Shown: positions 1 through 13,390 of the stretch, one piece after another
How positions within the stretch are numbered: position 1 is the first letter of the stretch
How the letters are laid out: each line of letters starts with the position of its first letter
NCBI GenBank assembly: GCA_030386875.1
Contig: CM059575.1
Span: forward strand, 54,218,859-54,282,858
From: Morinoia aosen
Lineage: Eukaryota > Arthropoda > Malacostraca > Amphipoda > Talitridae
Direction of reading: 5' to 3'
Length of the DNA: 64,000 nt
Notes under the pieces: generated by a model
Told to the model about the DNA's origin: nothing
What the model saw: only the letters and a program-made list of their open reading frames with translations
The model's database searches: none
Program-made: the position numbers and the translations under genes

Positions 1-48
1 GCCATGCATTGCTTTCGTTGCGCCTCGATCACCTTTTAGGGTGATTGA

Positions 49-104
49 TAGCGCAGTCGGTAGCGTGTTGGCGCGGTAACTTATAAGTCACGAGTTCGAT
101 TCCC
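49..104 (+). promoter_or_regulatory. RNA polymerase III A and B boxes, tRNA-like (first unit; repeated in every unit)
   Basis: The stretch tagcgcagtcgg (49-60) matches the A-box consensus TRGCNNAGYNGG at all positions. The stretch agttcgattcc (93-103) matches GGTTCGANNCC at 10 of 11. The box starts are 44 bp apart, as in a tRNA gene. A TTTT run at 34-37 lies just upstream of the A box and is the only plus-strand run of four T in the unit. The cloverleaf is poor: the D arm pairs well, the acceptor and T stems only partly. The cttataa core and the D-arm sequence recall tRNA-Ile(UAU), which is inference. Expression is not shown. Confidence 0.75.
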
Positions 105-1577
105 ATGAACTCCCTGTACATTTATTTCGTTTGAAAAAAACCTATGCGTGGACGGAGAGCCCGCTTAACCAGACTCAGTAATTGTTTCTGGGGGTGATAT
201 GACTTTGAGCTATTGATACATAAGGGAATTATATGCGTGGACGGAAGAGCCCGCTTTCGCCGTGCCATGCATTGCTTTCGTTGCGCCTCGATCACCTTTT
301 AGGGTGATTGATAGCGCAGTCGGTAGCGTGTTGGCGCGGTAACTTATAAGTCACGAGTTCGATTCCCATGAACTCCCTGTACATTTATTTCGTTTGAAAA
401 AAACCTATGCGTGGACGGAGAGCCCGCTTTACCAGACTCAGTAATTGTTTCTGGGGGTGATATGACTTTGAGCTATTGATACATAAGGGAATTATATGCG
501 TGGACGGAAGAGCCCGCTTTCGCCGTGCCATGCATTGCTTTCGTTGCGCCTCGATCACCTTTTAGGGTGATTGATAGCGCAGTCGGTAGCGTGTTGGCGC
601 GGTAACTTATAAGTCACGAGTTCGATTCCCATGAACTCCCTGTACATTTATTTCGTTTGAAAAAAACCTATGCGTGGACGGAGAGCCCGCTTTACCAGAC
701 TCAGTAATTGTTTCTGGGGGTGATATGACTTTGAGCTATTGATACATAAGGGAATTATATGCGTGGACGGAAGAGCCCGCTTTCGCCGTGCCATGCATTG
801 CTTTCGTTGCGCCTCGATCACCTTTTAGGGTGGTTGATAGCGCAGTCGGTAGCGTGTTGGCGCGGTAACTTATAAGTCACGAGTTCGATTCCCATGAACT
901 CCCTGTACATTTATTTCGTTTGAAAAAAACCTATGCGTGGACGGAGAGCCCGCTTTACCAGACTCAGTAATTGTTTCTGGGGGTGATATGACTTTGAGCT
1001 ATTGATACATGAGGGAATTATATGCGTGGACGGAAGAGCCCGCTTTCGCCGTGCCATGCATTGCTTTCGTTGCGCCTCGATCACCTTTTAGGGTGATTGA
1101 TAGCGCAGTCGGTAGCGTGTTGGCGCGGTAACTTATAAGTCACGAGTTCGATTCCCATGAACTCCCTGTACATTTATTTCGTTTGAAAAAAACCTATGCG
1201 TGGACGGAGAGCCCGCTTTACCAGACTCAGTAATTGTTTCTGGGGGTGATATGACTTTGAGCTATTGATACATAAGGGAATTATATGCGTGGACGGAAGA
1301 GCCCGCTTTCGCCGTGCCATGCATTGCTTTCGTTGCGCCTCGATCACCTTTTAGGGTGATTGATAGCGCAGTCGGTAGCGTGTTGGCGCGGTAACTTATA
1401 AGTCACGAGTTCGATTCCCATGAACTCCCTGTACATTTATTTCGTTTGAAAAAACCTATGCGTGGACGGAGAGCCCGCTTTACCAGACTCAGTAATTGTT
1501 TCTGGGGGTGATATGACTTTGAGCTATTGATACATAAGGGAATTATATGCGTGGACGGAAGAGCCCGCTTTCGCCGT

Positions 1578-1929
1578 GCCATGCATTGCTTTCGTTGCGC
1601 CTCGATCACCTTTTAGGGTGATTGATAGCGCAGTCGGTAGCGTGTTGGCGCGGTAACTTATAAGTCACGAGTTCGATTCCCATGAACTCCCTGTACATTT
1701 ATTTCGTTTGAAAAAAACCTATGCGTGGACGGAGAGCCCGCTTTACCAGACTCAGTAATTGTTTCTGGGGGTGATATGACTTTGAGCCATTGATACATAA
1801 GGGAATTATATGCGTGGACGGAGAGCCCGCTTTACCAGACTCAGTAATTGTTTCTTGGGGTGATATGACTTTGAGCTATTGATACATAAGGGAATTATAT
1901 GCGTGGACGGAAGAGCCCGCTTTCGCCGT
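1578..1929 (+). repeat. Expanded 352-bp satellite unit (first of three)
   Basis: This unit equals the standard unit plus exactly 89 bp. The extra block repeats the stretch from one tatgcgtggacgga motif to the next. Inside a normal unit these motifs are 89 bp apart (143 and 232 in unit 1), so a slipped or unequal exchange between them explains the expansion. Confidence 0.9.
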
Positions 1930-2718
1930 GCCATGCATTGCTTTCGTTGCGCCTCGATCACCTTTTAGGGTGATTGATAGCGCAGTCGGTAGCGTGTTGG
2001 CGCGGTAACTTATAAGTCACGAGTTCGATTCCCATGAACTCCCTGTACATTTATTTCGTTTGAAAAAAACCTATGCGTGGACGGAGAGCCCGCTTTACCA
2101 GACTCAGTAATTGTTTCTGGGGGTGATATGACTTTGAGCTATTGATACATAAGGGAATTATATGCGTGGACGGAAGAGCCCGCTTTCGCCGTGCCATGCA
2201 TTGCTTTCGTTGCGCCTCGATCACCTTTTAGGGTGATTGATAGCGCAGTCGGTAGCGTGTTGGCGCGGTAACTTATAAGTCACGAGTTCGAGTCCCATGA
2301 ACTCCCTGTACATTTATTTCGTTTGAAAAAAACCTATGCGTGGACGGAGAGCCCGCTTTACCAGACTCAGTAATTGTTTCTGGGGGTGATATGACTTTGA
2401 GCTATTGATACATAAGGGAATTATATGCGTGGACGAAAGAGCCCGCTTTCGCCGTGCCATGCATTGCTTTCGTTGCGCCTCGATCACCTTTTAGGGTGAT
2501 TGATAGCGCAGTCGGTAGCGTGTTGGCGCGGTAACTTATAAGTCACGAGTTCGATTCCCATGAACTCCCTGTACATTTATTTCGTTTGAAAAACACCTAT
2601 GCGTGGACGGAGAGCCCGCTTTACCAGACTCAGTAATTGTTTCTGGGGGTGATATGACTTTGAGCTATTGATACATAAGGGAATTATATGCGTGGACGGA
2701 AGAGCCTGCTTTCGCCGT

Positions 2719-3070
2719 GCCATGCATTGCTTTCGTTGCGCCTCGATCACCTTTTAGGGTGATTGATAGCGCAGTCGGTAGCGTGTTGGCGCGGTAACTT
2801 ATAAGTCACGAGTTCGATTCCCATGAACTCCCTGTACATTTATTTCGTTTGAAAAAAACCTATGCGTGGACGGAGAGCCCGCTTTACCAGACTCAGTAAT
2901 TGTTTCTGGGGGTGATATGACTTTGAGCTATTGATACATAAGGGAATTATATGCGTGGACGGAGAGCCCGCTTTACCAGACTCAGTAATTGTTTCTGGGG
3001 GTGATATGACTTTGAGCTATTGATACACAAGGGAATTATATGCGTGGACGGAAGAGCCCGCTTTCGCCGT
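2719..3070 (+). repeat. Expanded 352-bp satellite unit (second of three)
   Basis: It has the same 89-bp internal duplication as the unit at 1578, with its own point changes (for example cacaag in place of cataag near 3027). Confidence 0.9.
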
Positions 3071-4121
3071 GCCATGCATTGCTTTCGTTGCGCCTCGATC
3101 ACCTTTTAGGGTGATTGATAGCGCAGTCGGTAGCGTGTTGGCGCGGTAACTTATAAGTCACGAGTTCGATTCCCATGAACTCCCTGTACATTTATTTCGT
3201 TTGAAAAAAACCTATGCGTGGACGGAGAGCCCGCTTTACCAGACTCAGTAATTGTTTCTGGGGGTGATATGACTTTGAGCTATTGATACATAAGGGAATT
3301 ATATGCGTGGACGGAAGAGCCTGCTTTCGCCGTGCCATGCATTGCTTTCGTTGCGCCTCGATCACCTTTTAGGGTGATTGATAGCGCAGTCGGTAGCGTG
3401 TTGGCGCGGTAACTTATAAGTCACGAGTTCGATTCCCATGAACTCCCTGTACATTTATTTCGTTTGAAAAAAACCTATGCGTGGACGGAGAGCCCGCTTT
3501 ACCAGACTCAGTAATTGTTTCTGGGGGTGATATGACTTTGAGCTATTGATACATAAGGGAATTATATGCGTGGACGGAAGAGCCCGCTTTCGCCGTGCCA
3601 TGCATTGCTTTCGTTGCGCCTCGATCACCTTTTAGGGTGATTGATAGCGCAGTCGGTAGCGTGTTGGCGCGGTAACTTATAAGTCACGAGTTCGATTCCC
3701 ATGAACTCCCTGTACATTTATTTCGTTTGAAAAAAACCTATGCGTGGACGGAGAGCCCGCTTTACCAGACTCAGTAATTGTTTCTGGGGGTGATATGACT
3801 TTGAGCTATTGATACATAAGGGAATTATATGCGTGGACGGAAGAGCCCGCTTTCGCCGTGCCATGCATTGCTTTCGTTGCGCCTCGATCACCTTTTAGGG
3901 TGATTGATAGCGCAGTCGGTAGCGTGTTGGCGCGGTAACTTATAAGTCACGAGTTCGATTCCCATGAACTCCCTGTACATTTATTTCGTTTGAAAAAACC
4001 TATGCGTGGACGGAGAGCCCGCTTTACCAGACTCAGTAATTGTTTCTGGGGGTGATATGACTTTGAGCTATTGATACATAAGGGAATTATATGCGTGGAT
4101 GGAAGAGCCCGCTTTCGCCGT

Positions 4122-4473
4122 GCCATGCATTGCTTTCGTTGCGCCTCGATCACCTTTTAGGGTGATTGATAGCGCAGTCGGTAGCGTGTTGGCGCGGTAA
4201 CTTATAAGTCACGAGTTCGATTCCCATGAACTCCCTGTACATTTATTTCGTTTGAGAAAAACCTATGCGTGGACGGAGAGCCCGCTTTACCAGACTCAGT
4301 AATTGTTTCTGGGGGTGATATGACTTTGAGCTATTGATACATAAGGGAATTATATGCGTGGACGGAGAGCCCGCTTTACCAGACTCAGTAATTGTTTCTG
4401 GGGGTGATATGACTTTGAGCTATTGATACATAAGGGAATTATATGCGTGGACGGAAGAGCCCGCTTTCGCCGT
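4122..4473 (+). repeat. Expanded 352-bp satellite unit (third of three)
   Basis: It has the same 89-bp internal duplication. Like the one at 1578 it directly follows a unit with the six-A run (start 3860). The pair at 1316/1578 and the pair at 3860/4122 are 2544 bp apart, which suggests a block duplication. Confidence 0.9.
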
Positions 4474-7400
4474 GCCATGCATTGCTTTCGTTGCGCCTCG
4501 ATCACCTTTTAGGGTGATTGATAGCGCAGTCGGTAGCGTGTTGGCGCGGTAACTTATAAGTCACGAGTTCGATTCCCATGAACTCCCTGTACATTTATTT
4601 CGTTTGAAAAAAACCTATGCGTGGACGGAGAGCCCGCTTTACCAGACTCAGTAATTGTTTCTGGGGGTGATATGACTTTGAGCTATTGATACATAAGGGA
4701 ATTATATGCGTGGACGGAAGAGCCCGCTTTCGCCGTGCCATGCATTGCTTTCGTTGCGCCTCGATCACCTTTTAGGGTGATTGATAGCGCAGTCGGTAGC
4801 GTGTTGGCGCGGTAACTTATAAGTCACGAGTTCGATTCCCATGAACTCCCTGTACATTTATTTCGTTTGAAAAAAACCTATGCGTGGACGGAGAGCCCGC
4901 TTTACCAGACTCAGTAATTGTTTCTGGGGGTGATATGACTTTGAGCTATTGATACATAAGGGAATTATATGCGTGGACGGAAGAGCCCGATTTCGCCGTG
5001 CCATGCATTGCTTTCGTTGCGCCTCGATCACCTTTTAGGGTGATTGATAGCGCAGTCGGTAGCGTGTTGGTGCGGTAACTTATAAGTCACGAGTTCGAGT
5101 CCCATGAACTCCCTGTACATTTATTTCGTTTGAAAAAAACCTATGCGTGGACGGAGAGCCCGCTTTACCAGACTCAGTAATTGTTTCTGGGGGTGATATG
5201 ACTTTGAGCTATTGATACATAAGGGAATTATATGCGTGGACGGAAGAGCCCGCTTTCGCCGTGCCATGCATTGCTTTCGTTGCGCCTCGATCACCTTTTA
5301 GGGTGATTGATAGCGCAGTCGGTAGCGTGTTGGCGCGGTAACTTATAAGTCACGAGTTCGATTCCCATGAACTCCCTGTACATTTATTTCGTTTGAAAAA
5401 AACCTATGCGTGGACGGAGAGCCCGCTTTACCAGACTCAGTAATTGTTTCTGGGGGTGATATGACTTTGAGCTATTGATACATAAGGGAATTATATGCGT
5501 GGACGGAAGAGCCTGCTTTCGCCGTGCCATGCATTGCTTTCGTTGCGCCTCGATCACCTTTTAGGGTGATTGATAGCGCAGTCGGTAGCGTGTTGGCGCG
5601 GTAACTTATAAGTCACGAGTTCGATTCCCATGAACTCCCTGTACATTTATTTCGTTTGAAAAAAACCTATGCGTGGACGGAGAGCCCGCTTTACCAGACT
5701 CAGTAATTGTTTCTGGGGGTGATATGACTTTGAGCTATTGATACATAAGGGAATTATATGCGTGGACGGAAGAGCCCGCTTTCGCCGTGCCATGCATTGC
5801 TTTCGTTGCGCCTCGATCACCTTTTAGGGTGATTGATAGCGCAGTCGGTAGCGTGTTGGCGCGGTAACTTATAAGTCACGAGTTCGATTCCCATGAACTC
5901 CCTGTACATTTATTTCGTTTGAAAAAAACCTATGCGTGGACGGAGAGCCCGCTTTACCAGACTCAGTAATTGTTTCTGGGGGTGATATGACTTTGAGCTA
6001 TTGATACATAAGGGAATTATATGCGTGGACGGAAGAGCCCGCTTTCGCCGTGCCATGCATTGCTTTCGTTGCGCCTCGATCACCTTTTAGGGTGATTGAT
6101 AGCGCAGTCGGTAGCGTGTTGGCGCGGTAACTTATAAGTCACGAGTTCGATTCCCATGAACTCCCTGTACATTTATTTCGTTTGAAAAAAACCTATGCGT
6201 GGACGGAGAGCCCGCTTTACCAGACTCAGTAATTGTTTCTGGGGGTGATATGACTTTGAGCTATTGATACATAAGGGAATTATATGCGTGGACGGAAGAG
6301 CCCGCTTTCGCCGTGCCATGCATTGCTTTCGTTGCGCCTCGATCACCTTTTAGGGTGATTGATAGCGCAGTCGGTAGCGTGTTGGCGCGGTAACTTATAA
6401 GTCACGAGTTCGATTCCCATGAACTCCCTGTACATTTATTTCGTTTGAAAAAAACCTATGCGTGGACGGAGAGCCCGCTTTACCAGACTCAGTAATTGTT
6501 TCTGGGGGTGATATGACTTTGAGCTATTGATACATAAGGGAATTATATGCGTGGACGGAAGAGCCCGCTTTCGCCGTGCCATGCATTGCTTTCGTTGCGC
6601 CTCGATCACCTTTTAGGGTGATTGATAGCGCAGTCGGTAGCGTGTTGGCGCGGTAACTTATAAGTCACGAGTTCGATTCCCATGAACTCCCTGTACATTT
6701 ATTTCGTTTGAAAAAAACCTATGCGTGGACGGAGAGCCCGCTTTACCAGACTCAGTAATTGTTTCTGGGGGTGATATGACTTTGAGCTATTGATACATAA
6801 GGGAATTATATGCGTGGACGGAAGAGCCCGCTTTCGCCGTGCTATGCATTGCTTTCGTTGCGCCTCGATCACCTTTTAGGGTGATTGATAGCGCAGTCGG
6901 TAGCGTGTTGGCGCGGTAACTTATAAGTCACGAGTTCGAGTCCCATGAACTCCCTGTACATTTATTTCGTTTGAAAAAAACCTATGCGTGGACGGAGAGC
7001 CCGCTTTACCAGACTCAGTAATTGTTTCTGGGGGTGATATGACTTTGAGCTATTGATACATAAGGGAATTATATGCGTGGACGGAAGAGCCCGCTTTCGC
7101 CGTGCCATGCATTGCTTTCGTTGCGCCTCGATCACCTTTTAGGGTGATTGATAGCGCAGTCGGTAGCGTGTTGGCGCGGTAACTTATAAGTCACGAGTTC
7201 GATTCCCATGAACTCCCTGTACATTTATTTCGTTTGAAAAAAACCTATGCGTGGACGGAGAGCCCGCTTTACCAGACTCAGTAATTGTTTCTGGGGGTGA
7301 TATGACTTTGAGCTATTGATACATAAGGGAATTATATGCGTGGACGGAAGAGCCCGCTTTCGCCGTGCCATGCATTGCTTTCGTTGCGCCTCGATCACCT

Positions 7401-10400
7401 TTTAGGGTGATTGATAGCGCAGTCGGTAGCGTGTTGGCGCGGTAACTTATGAGTCACGAGTTCGATTCCCATGAACTCCCTGTACATTTATTTCGTTTGA
7501 AAAAAACCTATGCGTGGACGGAGAGCCCGCTTTACCAGACTCAGTAATTGTCTCTGGGGGTGATATGACTTTGAGCTATTGATACATAAGGGAATTATAT
7601 GCGTGGACGGAAGAGCCCGCTTTCGCCGTGCCATGCATTGCTTTCGTTGCGCCTCGATCACCTTTTAGGGTGATTGATAGCGCAGTCGGTAGCGTGTTGG
7701 CGCGGTAACTTATAAGTAACGAGTTCGAGTCCCATGAACTCCCTGTACATTTATTTCGTTTGAAAAAAACTTATGCGTGGACGGAGAGCCCGCTTTACCA
7801 GACTCAGTAATTGTTTCTGGGGGTGATATGACTTTGAGCTATTGATACATAAGGGAATTATATGCGTGGACGGAAGAGCCCGCTTTCGCCGTGCCATGCA
7901 TTGCTTTCGTTGCGCCTCGATCACCTTTTAGGGTGATTGATAGCGCAGTCGGTAGCGTGTTGGCGCGGTAACTTATAAGTCACGAGTTCGATTCCCATGA
8001 ACTCCCTGTACATTTATTTCGTTTGAAAAAAACCTATGCGTGGACGAAAAGCCCGCTTTACCAGACTCAGTAATTGTTTCTGGGGGTGATATGACTTTGA
8101 GCTATTGATACATAAGGGAATTATATGCGTGGACGGAAGAGCCTGCTTTCGCCGTGCCATGCATTGCTTTCGTTGCGCCTCGATCACCTTTTAGGGTGAT
8201 TGATAGCGCAGTCGGTAGCGTGTTGGCGCGGTAACTTATAAGTCACGAGTTCGATTCCCATGAACTCCCTGTACATTTATTTCGTTTGAAAAAAACCTAT
8301 GCGTTGACGGAGAGCCCGCTTTACCAGACTCAGTAATTGTTTCTGGGGGTGATATGACTTTGAGCTATTGATACATAAGGGAATTATATGCGTGGACGGA
8401 AGAGCCCGCTTTCGCCGTGCCATGCATTGCTTTCGTTGCGCCTCGATCACCTTTTAGGGTGATTGATAGCGCAGTCGGTAGCGTGTTGGCGCGGTAACTT
8501 ATAAGTCACGAGTTCGATTCCCATGAACTCCCTGTACATTTATTTCGTTTGAAAAAAACCTATGCGTGGACGGAGAGCCCGCTTTACCAGACTCAGTAAT
8601 TGTTTCTGGGGGTGATATGACTTTGAGCTATTGATACATAAGGGAATTATATGCGTGGACGGAAGAGCCCGCTTTCGCCGTGCCATGCATTGCTTTCGTT
8701 GCGCCTCGATCACCTTTTAGGGTGATTGATAGCGCAGTCGGTAGCGTGTTGGCGCGGTAACTTATAAGTCTCGAGTTCGATTCCCATGAACTCCCTGTAC
8801 ATTTATTTCGTTTGAAAAAACCTATGCGTGGACGGAGAGCCCGCTTTACCAGACTCAGTAATTGTTTCTGGGGGTGATATGACTTTGAGCTATTGATACA
8901 TAAGGGAATTATATGCGTGGACGGAAGAGCCCGCTTTCACCGTGCCATGCATTGCTTTCGTTGCGCCTCGATCACCTTTTAGGGTGATTGATAGCTCAGT
9001 CGGTTGCGTGTTGGCGCGGTAACTTATAAGTCACGAGTTCGATTCCCATGAACTCCCTGTACATTTATTTCGTTTGAAAAAAACCTATGCGTGGACGGAG
9101 AGCCCGCTTAACCAGACTCAGTAATTGTTTCTGGGGGTGATATGACTTTGAGCTATTGATACATAAGGGAATTATATGCGTGGACGGAAGAGCCCGCTTT
9201 CGCCGTGCCATGCATTGCTTTCGTTGCGCCTCGATCATCTTTTAGGGTGATTGATAGCGCAGTCGGTAGCGTGTTGGCGCGGTAACTTATAAGTCACGAG
9301 TTCGATTCCCATGAACTCCCTGTACATTTATTTCGTTTGAAAAAAACCTATGCGTGGACGGAGAGCCCGCTTTACCAGACTCAGTAATTGTTTCTGGGGG
9401 TGATATGACTTTGAGCTATTGATACATAAGGGAATTATATGCGTGGACGGAAGAGCCCGCTTTCGCCGTGCCATGCATTGCTTTCGTTGCGCCTCGATCA
9501 CCTTTTAGGGTGATTGATAGCGCAGTCGGTAGCGTGTTGGCGCGGTAACTTATAAGTCACGAGTTCGATTCCCATGAACTCCCTGTACATTTATTTCGTT
9601 TGAAAAAAACCTATGCGTGGACGGAGAGCCCGCTTTACCAGACTCAGTAATTGTTTCTGGGGGTGATATGACTTTGAGCTATTGATACATAAGGGAATTA
9701 TATGCGTGGACGGAAGAGCCCGCTTTCGCCGTGCCATGCATTGCTTTCGTTGCGCCTCGATCACCTTTTAGGGTGATTGATAGCGCAGTCGGTAGCGTGT
9801 TGGCGCGGTAACTTATAAGTCACGAGTTCGATTCCCATGAACTCCCTGTACATTTATTTCGTTTGAAAAAAACCTATGCGTGGACGGAGAGCCCGCTTTA
9901 CCAGACTCAGTAATTGTTTCTGGGGGTGATATGACTTTGAGCTATTGATACATAAGGGAATTATATGCGTGGACGGAAGAGCCCGCTTTCGCCGTGCCAT
10001 GCATTGCTTTCGTTGCGCCTCGATCACCTTTTAGGGTGATTGATAGCGCAGTCGGTAGCGTGTTGGCGCGGTAACTTATAAGTCACGAGTTCGATTCCCA
10101 TGAACTCCCTGTACATTTATTTCGTTTGAAAAAAACCTATGCGTGGACGGAGAGCCCGCTTTACCAGACTCAGTAATTGTTTCTGGGGGTGATATGACTT
10201 TGAGCTATTGATACATAAGGGAATTATATGCGTGGACGGAAGAGCCCGCTTTCGCCGTGCCATGCATTGCTTTCGTTGCGCCTCGATCACCTTTTAGGGT
10301 GATTGATAGCGCAGTCGGTAGCGTGTTGGCGCGGTAACTTATAAGTCACGAGTTCGATTCCCATGAACTCCCTGTACATTTATTTCGTTTGAAAAAAACC

Positions 10401-13366
10401 TATGCGTGGACGGAGAGCCCGCTTTACCAGACTCAGTAATTGTTTCTGGGGGTGATATGACTTTGAGCTATTGATACATAAGGGAATTATATGCGTGGAC
10501 GGAAGAGCCCGCTTTCGCCGTGCCATGCATTGCTTTCGTTGCGCCTCGATCACCTTTTAGGGTGATTGATAGCGCAGTCGGTAGCGTGTTGGCGCGGTAA
10601 CTTATAAGTCACGAGTTCGATTCCCATGAACTCCCTGTACATTTATTTCGTTTGAAAAAAACCTATGCGTGGACGGAGAGCCCGCTTTACCAGACTCAGT
10701 AATTGTTTCTGGGGGTGATATGACTTTGAGCTATTGATACATAAGGGAATTATATGCGTGGACGGAAGAGCCCGCTTTCGCCGTGCTATGCATTGCTTTC
10801 GTTGCGCCTCGATCACCTTTTAGGGTGATTGATAGCGCAGTCGGTAGCGTGTTGGCGCGGTAACTTATAAGTCACGAGTTCGAGTCCCATGAACTCCCTG
10901 TACATTTATTTCGTTTGAAAAAAACCTATGCGTGGACGGAGAGCCCGCTTTACCAGACTCAGTAATTGTTTCTGGGGGTGATATGACTTTGAGCTATTGA
11001 TACATAAGGGAATTATATGCGTGGACGGAAGAGCCCGCTTTCGCCGTGCCATGCATTGCTTTCGTTGCGCCTCGATCACCTTTTAGGGTGATTGATAGCG
11101 CAGTCGGTAGCGTGTTGGCGCGGTAACTTATAAGTCACGAGTTCGATTCCCATGAACTCCCTGTACATTTATTTCGTTTGAAAAAAACCTATGCGTGGAC
11201 GGAGAGCCCGCTTTACCAGACTCAGTAATTGTTTCTGGGGGTGATATGACTTTGAGCTATTGATACATAAGGGAATTATATGCGTGGACGGAAGAGCCCG
11301 CTTTCGCCGTGCCATGCATTGCTTTCGTTGCGCCTCGATCACCTTTTAGGGTGATTGATAGCGCAGTCGGTAGCGTGTTGGCGCGGTAACTTATAAGTCA
11401 CGAGTTCGATTCCCATGAACTCCCTGTACATTTATTTCGTTTGAAAAAAACCTATGCGTGGACGGAGAGCCCGCTTTACCAGACTCAGTAATTGTTTCTG
11501 GGGGTGATATGACTTTGAGCTATTGATACATAAGGGAATTATATGCGTGGACGGAAGAGCCCGCTTTCGCCGTGCCATGCATTGCTTTCGTTGCGCCTCG
11601 ATCACCTTTTAGGGTGATTGATAGCGCAGTCGGTAGCGTGTTGGCGCGGTAACTTATAAGTCACGAGTTCGATTCCCATGAACTCCCTGTACATTTATTT
11701 CGTTTGAAAAAAACCTATGCGTGGACGGAGAGCCCGCTTTACCAGACTCAGTAATTGTTTCTGGGGGTGATATGACTTTGAGCTATTGATACATAAGGGA
11801 ATTATATGCGTGGACGGAAGAGCCCGCTTTCGCCGTGCTATGCATTGCTTTCGTTGCGCCTCGATCACCTTTTAGGGTGATTGATAGCGCAGTCGGTAGC
11901 GTGTTGGCGCGGTAACTTATAAGTCACGAGTTCGAGTCCCATGAACTCCCTGTACATTTATTTCGTTTGAAAAAAACCTATGCGTGGACGGAGAGCCCGC
12001 TTTACCAGACTCAGTAATTGTTTCTGGGGGTGATATGACTTTGAGCTATTGATACATAAGGGAATTATATGCGTGGACGGAAGAGCCCGCTTTCGCCGTG
12101 CCATGCATTGCTTTCGTTGCGCCTCGATCACCTTTTAGGGTGATTGATAGCGCAGTCGGTAGCGTGTTGGCGCGGTAACTTATAAGTCACGAGTTCGATT
12201 CCCATGAACTCCCTGTACATTTATTTCGTTTGAAAAAAACCTATGCGTGGACGGAGAGCCCGCTTTACCAGACTCAGTAATTGTTTCTGGGGGTGATATG
12301 ACTTTGAGCTATTGATACATAAGGGAATTATATGCGTGGACGGAAGAGCCCGCTTTCGCCGTGCCATGCATTGCTTTCGTTGCGCCTCGATCACCTTTTA
12401 GGGTGATTGATAGCGCAGTCGGTAGCGTGTTGGCGCGGTAACTTATAAGTCACGAGTTCGATTCCCATGAACTCCCTGTACATTTATTTCGTTTGAAAAA
12501 AACCTATGCGTGGACGGAGAGCCCGCTTTACCAGACTCAGTAATTGTTTCTGGGGGTGATATGACTTTGAGCTATTGATACATAAGGGAATTATATGCGT
12601 GGACGGAAGAGCCCGCTTTCGCCGTGCCATGCATTGCTTTCGTTGCGCCTCGATCACCTTTTAGGGTGATTGATAGCGCAGTCGGTAGCGTGTTGGCGCG
12701 GTAACTTATAAGTCACGAGTTCGATTCCCATGAACTCCCTGTACATTTATTTCGTTTGAAAAAAACCTATGCGTGGACGGAGAGCCCGCTTTACCAGACT
12801 CAGTAATTGTTTCTGGGGGTGATATGACTTTGAGCTATTGATACATAAGGGAATTATATGCGTGGACGGAAGAGCCCGCTTTCGCCGTGCCATGCATTGC
12901 TTTCGTTGCGCCTCGATCACCTTTTATGTTGATTGATAGCGCAGTCGGTAGCGTGTTGGCGCGGTAACTTATAAGTCACGAGTTCGAGTCCCATGAACTC
13001 CCTGTACATTTATTTCGTTTGAAAAAAACCTATGCGTGGACGGAGAGCCCGCTTTACCAGACTCAGTAATTGTTTCTGGGGGTGATATGACTTTGAGCTA
13101 TTGATACATAAGGGAATTATATGCGTGGACGGAAGAGCCCGCTTTCGCCGTGTCATGCATTGCTTTCGTTGCGCCTCGATCACCTTTTAGGGTGATTGAT
13201 AGCGCAGTCGGTAGCGTGTTGGCGCGGTAACTTATAAGTCACGAGTTCGATTCCCATGAACTCCCTGTACATTTATTTCGTTTGAAAAAAACCTATGCGT
13301 GGACGGAGAGCCCGCTTTACCAGACTCAGTAATTGTTTCTGGGGGTGATATGACTTTGAGCTATTG

Positions 13367-13390
13367 ATATATATATATATATATATATAT
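13367..13390. repeat. (TA)n tract at the array end
   Basis: About 12 TA dinucleotides replace the unit sequence immediately after ctattga. The same unit position joins a second TA tract at 13645. Confidence 0.95.

Larger units (their letters stand above)
1..13367 (+). repeat. Tandem array of 263-bp tRNA-like satellite units (50 copies)
   Basis: Unit starts can be followed at 1, 264, 527, 790, 1053, 1316, 1578, 1930 and so on to 13152, giving 50 head-to-tail units. The last is cut at about 13367. Forty-three full-length units are 263 bp, three are 262 bp because an A-run has six instead of seven A (starts 1316, 3860, 8682), and three are 352 bp. Units differ by only a few substitutions, so the array is young or actively homogenised. 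Each unit contains a tRNA-like segment, an A7 run, and two copies 89 bp apart of the motif tatgcgtggacgga. Short open frames across the array are by-products of the repeat. The left border lies outside the window. It is best read as a satellite derived from a tRNA-headed SINE. Confidence 0.97.

Noticed and set aside
1403-4153. 68-codon minus-strand frames at 1403-1609 and 3947-4153
   Set aside because: They exist only because two satellite units have six instead of seven A; the sequence is repeat, not gene.
1-13367. Cluster of 50 functional tRNA genes
   Set aside because: The promoter boxes are good but acceptor, anticodon and T stems do not pair properly, so a mature tRNA is unlikely.
1-13367. 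CRISPR-like array
   Set aside because: Units are 263 bp, tandem and without unique spacers; the context is eukaryotic.
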